Source: a virus. Taken from it: DNA of 46,066 nucleotides. Below are positions 6,281-15,380 of this stretch, one piece after another (position 1 is the stretch's first letter; each line of letters opens with the position of its first letter). The translations under genes and the position numbers were made by a program. Below the pieces are notes generated by a model. It made no database searches. It was not told where the DNA came from and was given only the letters and a program-made list of their open reading frames with translations. The stretch covers positions 1 to 46,066 of the IMG/VR virus record IMGVR_UViG_3300035698_020066; one strand, given 5' to 3'.

Positions 6281-6799
6281 ATGGCCGTACCAATACTGAT
6301 CCAGGAGAGAAGGCAGCAAGTCATGACGTTATACCTGCAGGGAATCAAGCAGGAAGAGTTAGCAAAGCAATTCAACCTGACCACCAGGAGCATAAGAAAG
6401 GATGTCGCATCCTGCAGAAGACAGGAAGCCAGAACCATAACTAAGAAGAAGAAGGAGGAAGTCCTGGCAGAGCTGAAAGCCAAGGCTGACCTAAGAAATA
6501 GGCAGATATGGTCAGTGCTGAGTAGCAGTGGGGTAACTAAGAAAGAGAAACTGAACGCCCTGGCAGCCCTTCAGAAGGAAGAAGAACTTGAGATCAAGCG
6601 GTACGAGAAAGCAGGCACACTCCCAAGGGATAGTGCGCAGGTGGAGATTAATAAGAACGATATCAGGACTGTCACTATAAACATAATTGAACCTGGAGAA
6701 GAGAAAACAGAAGATGTCAAGGAACATAACGATCAATTGGAAGCCAAGCCAGAAACAGTACCAAGCCTACAAGATCCTGCACGACAACCAGACGACTGA
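6281..6799 (+). CDS. terS: terminase small subunit (HTH DNA-binding)
   Basis: The 172-aa protein begins at ATG 6281 (an upstream ATG at 6269 would lie within the previous gene). Residues about 10-45 form a helix-turn-helix (QVMTLYLQGIKQEELAKQF, then NLTTRSIRKDVA), as in terminase small subunits that recognise viral DNA. The middle is a long charged helix for oligomerisation, and the C-terminus is acidic and probably contacts the large subunit. Its end overlaps the large terminase start by about 86 nt. Position and HTH make the call; sequence alone does not prove it. Confidence 0.75.
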   Translation: MAVPILIQERRQQVMTLYLQGIKQEELAKQFNLTTRSIRKDVASCRRQEARTITKKKKEEVLAELKAKADLRNRQIWSVLSSSGVTKKEKLNALAALQKEEELEIKRYEKAGTLPRDSAQVEINKNDIRTVTINIIEPGEEKTEDVKEHNDQLEAKPETVPSLQDPARQPDD

Positions 6800-9700
6800 A
6801 TTATTCTACGGTGGAGGTGCAGGTGGGGGCAAGGCGCAGCCATTATCCAGTAAAGTTCTAACTTCTGAAGGATTTAAGTTAATGGGAGTGATCAAGGTAG
6901 GGGATCACATAATAACTCCCAATAATGAAAAATCCAAGGTAATTGCTATCCATTTTCAAGGAAGACAATTAGTATACAATATCAAATTTATCGACGGATC
7001 ATCCACCAAATGCACTGATTCTCATCTATGGGATTGTTGGCCTGCAAGACATAAGAAAAATCGTAAGTTAAGGACAACCTCTGAGATAATAGAAATTATT
7101 AGTAGGGGGAAGAACATCATTATCCCTCTATCAAAACCCATAGAAATGGGTAAGCATTACACCAAGATCCATCCTTACCTAATAGGTGCATTGCTGGGAG
7201 ATGGAGGACTTACCGAGAATAGCATCACATTCACATCTGCAGATCAAGAGATAATAAATAGAATTAAGCTAATTCTCCCTTTAACTCACCATATCAAATA
7301 TAGAGAAAGATATACCCACATCATCAAGTGCGGTATGCATAACGAAAAGGGATATCCAACCAATCCCATGGTAGATGAACTTCGCAGGATAGGTATGATG
7401 CCATGCAATGTAGGAAACAAGAGAGTACCTGAATTTTTATTACACTCCTCTATTGCAACCAGAATATCAATCATCAAGGGACTGATGGATACGGACGGCA
7501 CCATAGATAGTAGGGGGCATTGTAGCTTCACTTCTAAGTCAAAAGGATTATGCAAAGACCTACAATACTTGTTATGGAGCATTGGTGGGAAAGCCACACT
7601 GACCCAAAAGAAGAAATATTGCACTTACAAGGGGGAGAAGAGGGGAGGAATATATCATGAATTATACATCGTCACCAAAAACAATAGCCAGATATTCTCA
7701 TTGAGCAGGAAAATTAAGAGGGTGAAGGGATACAATGGAGGATATGAGCTTGGAAGACGGATTAAATCAATTGAACCGTGTTCTGTAGAAAATTGCCAGT
7801 GCATAAAAATAGAAGATCCCAAAGGATTGTACCTGACAGATGACTTCATAGTAACGCATAACACGTACCTCGGATGTATCTGGCTGACAGAACAATGCCT
7901 GAAGTTGGAAGGATCCAGGTGGATCATGGGCAGAGCAATTCTTAAGAACTTGAAGGCATCAACTCTCCTGACATTATTCGCAATAATCAAAGATTGGGGC
8001 ATGCAGATGGGGGTAGATGTCAAATATAACAGCATTGAGGGTGTGCTAAAATTCTTTAATGGTAGCGAAATCTACCTGAAGGACTTATTCCATTACCCAA
8101 GCGATCCAGAATTCGATAGCCTGGGATCAACTGAATACACAGGAGCATTCATCGATGAGGCATCACAAATAACGGTCAAGGCCAAGAACATCCTCATGTC
8201 CAGGATCAGGTACAAACTTGAAGAATTCGGCACAATCCCCAAGCTGCTGATAGCAAGCAATCCAGCGAAGAACTTCTTATACCACGAATTCTATAAGCCA
8301 TGGAAGGCAGGGGTGTTGGTATCATATCGACAATTCCTAAAGGCCCTGGTGACTGATAACCCCTTCATAAGCCCTCACTACATAGAGAATTTAAAGAAGC
8401 TGGATAAGATAAGCAAAGAGCGTCTTCTTTATGGGAATTTTGAGTATGAAGATGATCCAGCCTGCCTTATGGATTATGATAAGATCCTGGACATATTCAG
8501 CAATAAGTATGTGGAAGAGGAAGATCAAGAGCGATACATGACAGTGGATCCGGCACGTTTCGGTCAAGATCGTGCAGTCATCTACATATGGTACGGATTA
8601 TACGTCAAGCATGTCTATGCATGGCCCAAGACCACAACCACATTTCTTGAAGATGAGATGGAAAAGCTTGCGAAGATCCACAAGATATCTCGCAGCAACA
8701 TGGTTGTGGATGAGGATGGGGTAGGGTGCATAACTCCAGAAACAATGATCCTTACAACTGATGGATGGATGGAAGCAAGAGAAATCAAGATAGGTCAAGA
8801 AATATATGGTAAAGATGAGGAGGGTAATGTTACACCATACAAAATAATAGAGAAACGTTCAATACCTGATGAAACTATCATAAGGGATGGGGGAGGTTTA
8901 GCATTCAGCAAGAGTCATTATATCCCCAGGAAATCAAGAAATAATCACAAATACCATAATGAACCATGGGACTCAATAATGAATAAGAGCATAAGTTACT
9001 TTGACACTGAATTCAAATGGGGAGGAACAAGGCAATCAATAATAATCCATTCAACAGAATACGAAATGCCTCACGGAGGTATAAAAAAATTGAATAATGG
9101 CGCAGTATGCTCAGATAAAGCATTTGCAAGATTCCTAGGTTGGTTCTTATCAGAAGGATGTTTTTATCAGAAATACATCCTGATAAGTCAATCAGTAAAA
9201 AGCCCTCACAATAATAGAATAAGGGACGTTATCAGGTCTTCAGGTTTGAGATTTCATCAGAAAGTGCATAATGAAGAAATATCTTATAATATAGGCCATA
9301 AATGGCTACATCAATGGTTAAGGGATAATTGTTATGTATCTCATGAACACAATGCGCTAAACAAATGCATACCTGAAATATTAAAAATAGCGGATAAAGA
9401 AGTGATTAGTGTTTTCCTTGATGAATTTATGAAGGGGGATGGATATCTACATCATGGTAAAAATTATTATGGAACCTCAAGTAAGACCCTATCAAACGAC
9501 CTTCTGGAGCTCATAATCAAAGCAGGCAGATATGGCAATATTTATCTTAAGAATAAGAAAGGATCGAAGGGGAACATATTCGGAAGAGAAATAACAAGAA
9601 CTGCAGACCATTATTGCGTGTTTGAATGCCGAAAAAATAAACAAATAATCCGTCCTAAGGACCCCATAATAAGTCATGGAGAGGTAATATTCTTTAGAAT

Positions 9701-10154
9701 GGCTGGAAAAGTTAAGCAATACTACACACGATTCCCTGGAAAAAGGCCATTCTGGACACATAACGGTGGCATTGTCGACCACATGCCTGGGGTGAACGGA
9801 TTCGTCAACAACAGCCGTCCCAGGGATCAAGGTGAAGAGCTAACCAATTATAAAAATTTGAAAAGTCAGTGCAGCTTCAAGCTGGGAGAGATGGTCATGG
9901 CAGGCAAGATTGGTGCAAATGTTGAGGATCCCGAGATTAGAGAATTGATGATTGAAGACCTGGAACAGTTTAAGAGGAAGGATATTGATAAGGATGATAA
10001 GAAACTGTCAGTGATTGAGAAGGAGTTAGTCAAGCAGAATATCGGAAGAAGCCCAGACTTTGGTGACAATTTCATGATGCGTATGCTTTTCGAGGTTGGG
10101 AGGTATAGCCTTGGATTCCTGCAGGATGATGACAACGTGACAGGGTTGATGTAA
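6714..10154 (+). CDS. terL: terminase large subunit, interrupted by two inteins
   Basis: Precursor 1146 aa; exteins sum to 457 aa, normal for this packaging motor. The Walker A motif GGGAGGGK^TYLG (residues 33-40, then 384) is split by intein 1. Walker B is AFIDEAS (Asp481-Glu482). The nuclease domain has VDPARFGQD (Asp612) and VVDEDGVG (666-671), the latter split by intein 2 from GGIVDHMPG. The end carries GRSPDFGDNFMMR, typical of the family. Start: ATG 6714 is preferred over TTG 6687 because GGAGAAG lies nearby and the adenine-binding region begins right after. Both catalytic centres are broken without splicing. Confidence 0.95.
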   Translation: MSRNITINWKPSQKQYQAYKILHDNQTTELFYGGGAGGGKAQPLSSKVLTSEGFKLMGVIKVGDHIITPNNEKSKVIAIHFQGRQLVYNIKFIDGSSTKCTDSHLWDCWPARHKKNRKLRTTSEIIEIISRGKNIIIPLSKPIEMGKHYTKIHPYLIGALLGDGGLTENSITFTSADQEIINRIKLILPLTHHIKYRERYTHIIKCGMHNEKGYPTNPMVDELRRIGMMPCNVGNKRVPEFLLHSSIATRISIIKGLMDTDGTIDSRGHCSFTSKSKGLCKDLQYLLWSIGGKATLTQKKKYCTYKGEKRGGIYHELYIVTKNNSQIFSLSRKIKRVKGYNGGYELGRRIKSIEPCSVENCQCIKIEDPKGLYLTDDFIVTHNTYLGCIWLTEQCLKLEGSRWIMGRAILKNLKASTLLTLFAIIKDWGMQMGVDVKYNSIEGVLKFFNGSEIYLKDLFHYPSDPEFDSLGSTEYTGAFIDEASQITVKAKNILMSRIRYKLEEFGTIPKLLIASNPAKNFLYHEFYKPWKAGVLVSYRQFLKALVTDNPFISPHYIENLKKLDKISKERLLYGNFEYEDDPACLMDYDKILDIFSNKYVEEEDQERYMTVDPARFGQDRAVIYIWYGLYVKHVYAWPKTTTTFLEDEMEKLAKIHKISRSNMVVDEDGVGCITPETMILTTDGWMEAREIKIGQEIYGKDEEGNVTPYKIIEKRSIPDETIIRDGGGLAFSKSHYIPRKSRNNHKYHNEPWDSIMNKSISYFDTEFKWGGTRQSIIIHSTEYEMPHGGIKKLNNGAVCSDKAFARFLGWFLSEGCFYQKYILISQSVKSPHNNRIRDVIRSSGLRFHQKVHNEEISYNIGHKWLHQWLRDNCYVSHEHNALNKCIPEILKIADKEVISVFLDEFMKGDGYLHHGKNYYGTSSKTLSNDLLELIIKAGRYGNIYLKNKKGSKGNIFGREITRTADHYCVFECRKNKQIIRPKDPIISHGEVIFFRMAGKVKQYYTRFPGKRPFWTHNGGIVDHMPGVNGFVNNSRPRDQGEELTNYKNLKSQCSFKLGEMVMAGKIGANVEDPEIRELMIEDLEQFKRKDIDKDDKKLSVIEKELVKQNIGRSPDFGDNFMMRMLFEVGRYSLGFLQDDDNVTGLM
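6834..7862 (+). other. terminase intein 1 (343 aa), class 3-like with LAGLIDADG nuclease
   Basis: It sits between Lys40 and Thr384 of Walker A. It begins with Ala (AQPLSSKVLT) rather than Cys or Ser. The class 3 triplet appears present: Trp in block B (TDSHLW), Cys in block F (QCIKIEDP) and Thr in block G (VTHN). Extein +1 is Thr, as allowed in class 3. LIGALLGDGG and GLMDTDGTID are the two LAGLIDADG motifs of a homing endonuclease, which appears intact. Confidence 0.9.
8727..9764 (+). other. terminase intein 2 (346 aa), non-canonical +1 Gly
   Basis: It starts at Cys672 (CITPETMILTTDGWM, block A), has a LAGLIDADG pair (FLGWFLSEG and FMKGDGYL) and ends GKRPFWTHN. The next extein residues are GGIVDHM, restoring the conserved GVG-GG nuclease loop. 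The +1 residue is therefore Gly, not Cys, Ser or Thr as the standard splicing reaction needs. No alternative junction near the end restores the terminase sequence. Confidence 0.85.
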
Positions 10155-10420
10155 TGACCCACATAATACGCCCATGCAGGCACTGCGCAGCACCCACGCA
10201 TGGTAAGATATGCAGGAAATGCTTCACAGGGAAGAAATGGCGAGGGATAGTGAGCAGGGCCAGAAACAGAAAACTTAAAAGCGATGAAGCAAATAGCATC
10301 AAGCATGGAGGGGATCCTGAACGATTTAAAAGTAGAAATTCTGTCATTAAAGATCAAGAGAGCTCGCAACGCCTACAGCAATATGCCGAAGATGCTGAGA
10401 GAATCGAGAATATCACGTGA
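10154..10420 (+). CDS. small zinc-ribbon protein, 88 aa
   Basis: It starts in a TAATG overlap with the large terminase stop. CRHC near residue 8 and CRKC near residue 21 form one likely zinc knuckle, followed by a strongly basic stretch (GKKWRGIVSRARNRKLK). The remainder is polar and helical. The last 137 nt overlap another open frame at 10284-10487; one or both may be translated. Zinc-ribbon proteins next to terminase genes recall HNH or regulator proteins, but no catalytic residues are seen. Confidence 0.6.
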   Translation: MTHIIRPCRHCAAPTHGKICRKCFTGKKWRGIVSRARNRKLKSDEANSIKHGGDPERFKSRNSVIKDQESSQRLQQYAEDAERIENIT

Positions 10421-10487
10421 GCTGCAGCAGGAAGCTGATAGCATCCTGCATGATCAGAAGAGAATCATATCAGAATCATTTAAATAA
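10284..10487 (+). CDS. overlapping small helical protein, 67 aa (alternative frame)
   Basis: This frame overlaps the preceding gene for 137 nt and runs 67 nt beyond it. The product is helical and basic (…EILSLKIKRARNAYS…, …ELQQEADSILHDQKR…). No Shine-Dalgarno precedes ATG 10284 or the internal ATG near 10305. It may be a genuine overlapping gene, or the downstream half of the zinc-ribbon gene after a frameshift. Confidence 0.4.
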   Translation: MKQIASSMEGILNDLKVEILSLKIKRARNAYSNMPKMLRESRISRELQQEADSILHDQKRIISESFK

Positions 10488-10521
10488 TAGTAGAGCAATA
10501 ATACAATGAAGGTGATGACCC

Positions 10522-12678
10522 ATGGGACTATTCGACAAATTCAAATTTAAAGTATACTCGCCCAATCAGATGGAGCGCATGAACAACGAAGTGCGCAAAG
10601 CTGTATCTGACGCTCAATTCTCCAACACAAGGCCAGCGATGGACCAATTCAAGAGCATGAGTGCGGGAGAGGTAGCAATACCATACTGGCCACTATCCAT
10701 CCGACAATTGTACGACATAGCAGATTATAGCGATGTAGTGAGAACTATCCGACTAAAGCTGACACAAGAGATATTTAGGAACGGTCTTGAGGTAAAGGAA
10801 TGCTTCGCAAGCAAATGCACCAACTGCGGTAAGGAATTCGATAACCCAGTGGATGACTGCGATGATTGCAAAGCGGAGAATAAGCCTCATGATATCCGTA
10901 AGCCGGATAATAAGCAGAGGAGGATCCTGGAACAATTCTCAAAGAAATGCAATGAGAACGATCAAAAGCTGTTGGACGTTAGTGAGATGGCGAACCATGA
11001 CCTGGAGATTGTTGATGATTTCTATTGGGTCCTTGTGAAGCAATACCTGATAACTGAGAGCGGGAAGATTGCAGGATCCAAGCCCCTGGAGATGGTCCGA
11101 GGCGATCCCATTTATATGAGAATCATAGCTGACAAGAAAGGCCGTCCTGGAAGAGATTCGGAAGGAAGGGAGCAGTACACCTGTGTGGCGCACAGATCCA
11201 ACCTTGAATTTGATGAAGGCAAATGCCGTCAATGCGGGACAGAGCTGCAAAAGGCGCACTACAGGTCGCAAGATGAGACAGGAGCATACACATACTACAT
11301 CAAGGGTGAAGTTTTCCACCGTAGTAAATATAGCCCCAGCATGACATACGGATTTCCCCTGACATTATCAGCATGGCTGAAGATTACAACGCTTATGGCG
11401 CAAGATACATACTGCAACAAATACTACACAAAGCAACGTCCACCCAGAGGACTATTATTCGTGAAGACACCTAAGATGGAAAGCCTGCAGAAAGCCTGGA
11501 ATTGGATGCTGGACATGTTCAAGAAGAACCCTCACATGATCCCACCAATAGGAGTGGAAGGGGGGACTAACGATCGTGGGCAATTCGTACAATTTATAGA
11601 TTTTATGAAGAGCCTGGACGATATGCAGTACACCGAGATGCGCAATGAATACTATCAGAAGATCGGAGCCATGTACGGTGTAATGCCAATATTCCAAGGG
11701 GATATGAGCACCAGCGGGGGCCTTAACAATGAGGGATTGGAACTGACCGTGACAAATCGTGCGGTAGAATTTGGCCAGAACTTATGGAACTCCTACGCCT
11801 ATGAATGGTTAGCCGAGCAGCTGGATGTCACTGATTACAAATATGAACTTAACCCGAGCGAAGAGCAAGATGAGATGGCAGAGCAGCAGTTAATGGGTCA
11901 GAAGATAACCAATGCAATGCAGATGCAGGGCATGGGGTTCGAAGTAACGTTGAACATGGATAATGAATTCGAATTTGAACCCACCGAGATACCAGTGGAA
12001 AATCCTCAAGATAAGATGATGCAGGGGATGGGTGGTGCACCTATGGGATCACCACCAGGGCCAGGGACGCAGCCCCCTGGAACTCCCCCCATCCCAGGGA
12101 TGAGTGGGTCACCTGGAGCCATGGGTGCGAATCCTGCCCGATCACCAGCAGCAGGAAGCCCTATGACACGCAGCGGTTCACCGCAGACAGGAATGAGGCC
12201 GCAAGGAACTCCACCACCACCATCAATGCCCATGAAGAGTAAGGCCAGGAACATACACAAGGAATCGTCACTGTACCGACGTCATCGCACAGGAGAGATC
12301 AGCATAGGACCTGAGCTGAAGACCGAGATCCTAAGCCCTTACATGAATGGGAAGATTGAGAAGGTCAGCATCAATTACCCAGAAGATCAGGGTGAGATCA
12401 CTGTGGAGTTATACACACCAGAGGGCGAGACCGTGGTGAATTACACAGGAAACAAGGATACAGTGCTATACCCCAGGAACCTCAACGCTGCATCACAGAA
12501 ATATGTGGGACAGAACATCACCCCCATGGAAGGATCGCAGAACGCTGAGAGGTACACATGCTACGGTCAGATGAAGATAGTTATCCAGGGGCAGAATCAG
12601 GATGATAAGGTGGCAAACGTTGACATCCTGGTGGATGGCATCGTTCTTAAAGGGAGCATAGAGGTAAAAAAGGGATGA
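10522..12678 (+). CDS. portal protein with extra C-terminal domain
   Basis: The 718-aa protein follows the terminase, as portals do. Residues 1-450 have the portal features: an early SIRQLYDIADYSDVVRTI helix, the long TYCNKYYTKQRPPRGLLFV segment, a tunnel-like helix and the crown end. Two cysteine sets (CTNCGKEF…CDDC near 94-115; CVAH…CRQCGTEL near 228-245) suggest zinc-stabilised insertions. A Pro/Gly/Met-rich linker (about 495-580) joins a C-terminal beta domain of about 135 aa that standard portals (400-500 aa) lack. GAAGGTGATG precedes the ATG. Confidence 0.85.
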   Translation: MGLFDKFKFKVYSPNQMERMNNEVRKAVSDAQFSNTRPAMDQFKSMSAGEVAIPYWPLSIRQLYDIADYSDVVRTIRLKLTQEIFRNGLEVKECFASKCTNCGKEFDNPVDDCDDCKAENKPHDIRKPDNKQRRILEQFSKKCNENDQKLLDVSEMANHDLEIVDDFYWVLVKQYLITESGKIAGSKPLEMVRGDPIYMRIIADKKGRPGRDSEGREQYTCVAHRSNLEFDEGKCRQCGTELQKAHYRSQDETGAYTYYIKGEVFHRSKYSPSMTYGFPLTLSAWLKITTLMAQDTYCNKYYTKQRPPRGLLFVKTPKMESLQKAWNWMLDMFKKNPHMIPPIGVEGGTNDRGQFVQFIDFMKSLDDMQYTEMRNEYYQKIGAMYGVMPIFQGDMSTSGGLNNEGLELTVTNRAVEFGQNLWNSYAYEWLAEQLDVTDYKYELNPSEEQDEMAEQQLMGQKITNAMQMQGMGFEVTLNMDNEFEFEPTEIPVENPQDKMMQGMGGAPMGSPPGPGTQPPGTPPIPGMSGSPGAMGANPARSPAAGSPMTRSGSPQTGMRPQGTPPPPSMPMKSKARNIHKESSLYRRHRTGEISIGPELKTEILSPYMNGKIEKVSINYPEDQGEITVELYTPEGETVVNYTGNKDTVLYPRNLNAASQKYVGQNITPMEGSQNAERYTCYGQMKIVIQGQNQDDKVANVDILVDGIVLKGSIEVKKG

Positions 12679-13664
12679 TGGATCAGGACAAGGACACCAC
12701 CAAGGGTCGTGTTTACCTTCGAGAAGGGCAGGATGCACCTGAAGGCGTACAGCTGCAGCAAGGTGCGAAGGGGGGCAGATATTACGACACAGGCCAGCTA
12801 TCCACCGATCAACAGAGCACAGGTCAGCTCATGGAGAATGGCATTGATAGTATGAGCGAGGAAGAAATTTATGAGCTGCAGGCCAGGATGGAAGAGACCG
12901 AGACCACATACTCAGGATCAGACCTGGAATCAGCAAAGAGATGGCTACAGACAAAGCCCCATCTCCGGCAACACTTCGGTAATAAATATTATGAATTCGC
13001 AGTAGAGGATGTGGGCAAGGCAGACGCACCAGTCACCACATCCACCCCAGGAGCATACAGACCACGCTACGGCATCCGAAGGAAGGAGATCCTGCGCTAT
13101 GCACACAAAGTCCTAAAGAATATCCTGAAGGAAGAGAAGAGGGACATGCCCATCACCAAACGGGAAGAGGACATGCCAGAGCTGGCAGACATGATCCAGG
13201 ACAGCATATACGGAGAACCATTCCAAGGAGTGAGTAAGAGCATAAGCGACCGAATCAAGGAATATATCATAAGGGCTATGCGCAAAGGATATCCATTGGC
13301 CAGGGTAAGCAAATACATAATGCGAAAGAAAAGCAAAGTCCTGGATGAGAGACGGGCAGACATCATAGCCAGGACTGAGAGTCAATCAGTGCAAAATACG
13401 GTAAGGGAATGGGCATATCGAAAGACAGATCCAGAGGGAGAACTCAAGTATAAATGGCTGGGACCAAGGGATAATCGCACAACGGACATATGCAAAAGGA
13501 TAGTCAACAGATCCAAGGGTGGACTGAACATGCTGCAGCTGAAGATAGTAATTAAAGACGAAGTGGAGAAAGAGAAAAGGCTGGGCAAGCTGCCAAAGGA
13601 TTATGATGCAAGGGACTTCACTCCTCATTTTCAGTGCAGACATACCTTCGTGAGGGCGATATAG
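12675..13664 (+). CDS. MuF-like minor head protein
   Basis: It overlaps the portal stop. The N-terminus has GRVYLREGQDAPEGVQLQQG followed by GGRYYDT, a small module I associate with MuF-like proteins of archaeal and bacterial viruses. The C-terminal part (about 225-329) has the MuF pattern: ARTESQSVQN, then KYKWLGPRDNRTTDICKRI, then PHFQCRHTF with conserved Trp, Asp-x-Arg-Thr, Cys and C-R-H. Such proteins sit inside the head near the portal and may be injected or act in head assembly. Length 329 aa is normal. Confidence 0.8.
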   Translation: MMDQDKDTTKGRVYLREGQDAPEGVQLQQGAKGGRYYDTGQLSTDQQSTGQLMENGIDSMSEEEIYELQARMEETETTYSGSDLESAKRWLQTKPHLRQHFGNKYYEFAVEDVGKADAPVTTSTPGAYRPRYGIRRKEILRYAHKVLKNILKEEKRDMPITKREEDMPELADMIQDSIYGEPFQGVSKSISDRIKEYIIRAMRKGYPLARVSKYIMRKKSKVLDERRADIIARTESQSVQNTVREWAYRKTDPEGELKYKWLGPRDNRTTDICKRIVNRSKGGLNMLQLKIVIKDEVEKEKRLGKLPKDYDARDFTPHFQCRHTFVRAI

Positions 13665-13665
13665 C

Positions 13666-14280
13666 ATGCCAAGAACACCATACTCAGTCAATGGAGTTAT
13701 AAACGATGTCAATGGCACAGTGATCAACGCTGCCAAGGTGGAGGTATGGAACCTGCGCAACGGTGATAAGATGCCAACAACGACCAACGGCACAGGAGCG
13801 TACATAGTGGAACTTGCCAACGCAACCCATGATTATGTGAATGCAGACCCCATCCTGGTAAGAGCCTACAAGGCAGGGATCATATTTAAATTTGCAGAAT
13901 CTCAAGCGACCATCGACATAAAAGCCGGAGAAAGTGTTATCAATCTCCAGCTGCAACCTGAGTACCCAGAGCAGCCCAAGGAAGTGGTAAACAGGGACCA
14001 TTCAACAGAAAGCCTTGAGCATAGCCCTGCAGAGAACGCTAAGAAAGTTATAAATCTGGTTGATCCCACGGAAGGCTACCAGACAAGCGACGTGGATGAT
14101 ACTGAAGAGAACGTGCATTATTTTGGCTACCTTAACAAGGAAGGCAAATGGTACATCCTGAAAGAAGACCTGGGAGTATATCCTGCAACATATCGATACG
14201 TGAAGGGAGACACAGGCTACGTGGCAGCGATGGAAGCAAGAGTGAATCAAAAATATAAAAGATTTAATGAGGTATTCTGA
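13666..14280 (+). CDS. virion protein: Ig-like module plus phage C-terminal domain
   Basis: Residues 1-105 are an Ig/transthyretin-like (carboxypeptidase-regulatory type) beta sandwich: MPRTPYSVNGVI…INAAKVEVWN, TTTNGTGAYIVELANA, NADPILVRAYKAG. The same module opens the genes at 31683 and 34411 and appears after the signal peptide at 29463. Residues about 125-204 hold FGYLNKEGKWYILKED…TYRYVKGDTGY…YKRFNEVF, a motif I know from small phage virion proteins. It is probably a head or neck decoration or fibre-attachment protein. Confidence 0.6.
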   Translation: MPRTPYSVNGVINDVNGTVINAAKVEVWNLRNGDKMPTTTNGTGAYIVELANATHDYVNADPILVRAYKAGIIFKFAESQATIDIKAGESVINLQLQPEYPEQPKEVVNRDHSTESLEHSPAENAKKVINLVDPTEGYQTSDVDDTEENVHYFGYLNKEGKWYILKEDLGVYPATYRYVKGDTGYVAAMEARVNQKYKRFNEVF

Positions 14281-15380
14281 TGAAGAAAATAATAATTATC
14301 CTGATCATTGCAATCCTCCTGATAGGTAGCGTGATGGGGGTGAACTACAGAAAGAAATATAACTACGACACCAGGAAAAATGATTTCATCATCGATTATA
14401 AAGACCTGGGCGATACATTCAAAGCCGACAAAATCAATACCAGCGAATACTGGACACCGGAAGCAGGCAAGATCATAGATTCTCCTGACGGAAATGTGAG
14501 CTTTTACTCAGGGAACATATTTAATTGGAATTCTGATGATGATTTGATTTTGAGATTAAGTAATAAAAAAAGTAACTCAGCATTAAGCCTGATAAATTCT
14601 ACATTACAATTATCAAAATCCAAATCAAGAATATTCTCAGGTAACGATTCACTTCCCTTAATATATATTGTGAATCTTACCTGTTCTTTCACCAATCCTC
14701 TGACTGGATGGGATGGGAGTTTTTCTGGTATAACAGCAAGCCCATTTTTAAGTTATGGGCATGCAGGATTAATAGGAAGAAATAATACACATAGAGATGA
14801 CTTGAATGAAAGCTGGACGAATAACTTGGGAATAGGAAGTGTTAAATCAGATGGGACTTGCTCATTATATAGAATTAATACACTGAATTATCCATTCCAT
14901 TTAAGTTTAAGATTTTATAACGGTCCGTTTAGTCCAAGTGAATGGATAATCTCAGATGATGATTATTGCGAATTGGGGTATCAAGATGAGAATTCAACCC
15001 ATCATAATGTTATATTACGTTTGCCAGGATTCACAGTGGAGGTAGGGGACCAAACAGATTTAATATATGTTGCAGAAGATGGTTCGACATATTGGGATGA
15101 GGGATTGAATGAATTGGCGCAATCATCATATGGTGACATATCAGGATATGTAGATTTTGTTGAGGGTTCAAGTTGGATAACTAATGTCTTAAAGGTTGGA
15201 ATAAATGCTATCATGATCGATGGTGATCGCAGCTTAATTAATAATACCGGCCTGACACAGAGCACAAACATCACAGCAAAGGATAGATTCATAGTAGGAG
15301 ATTATCAAGGTAATCACACCAGGATTAAGAATCTTAAAGGTGGTGGCGTAGCGATCATAGTAAAGACGAGGTACTCATGA
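14280..15380 (+). CDS. secreted or virion glycoprotein, 366 aa
   Basis: It overlaps the previous stop by one base. The N-terminus is a clear signal or anchor (KKIIIILIIAILLIGSVMG). The rest is beta-rich with many N-x-S/T sequons (NVS, NST, NDS, NLT, NNT, NES, NIT), expected to be N-glycosylated outside the cell. From about 14510 to 15230 the DNA is visibly richer in AT than both ends, suggesting a replaced central domain. No enzyme motif. A receptor-binding or virion surface role is inferred from context. Confidence 0.6.
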   Translation: MKKIIIILIIAILLIGSVMGVNYRKKYNYDTRKNDFIIDYKDLGDTFKADKINTSEYWTPEAGKIIDSPDGNVSFYSGNIFNWNSDDDLILRLSNKKSNSALSLINSTLQLSKSKSRIFSGNDSLPLIYIVNLTCSFTNPLTGWDGSFSGITASPFLSYGHAGLIGRNNTHRDDLNESWTNNLGIGSVKSDGTCSLYRINTLNYPFHLSLRFYNGPFSPSEWIISDDDYCELGYQDENSTHHNVILRLPGFTVEVGDQTDLIYVAEDGSTYWDEGLNELAQSSYGDISGYVDFVEGSSWITNVLKVGINAIMIDGDRSLINNTGLTQSTNITAKDRFIVGDYQGNHTRIKNLKGGGVAIIVKTRYS

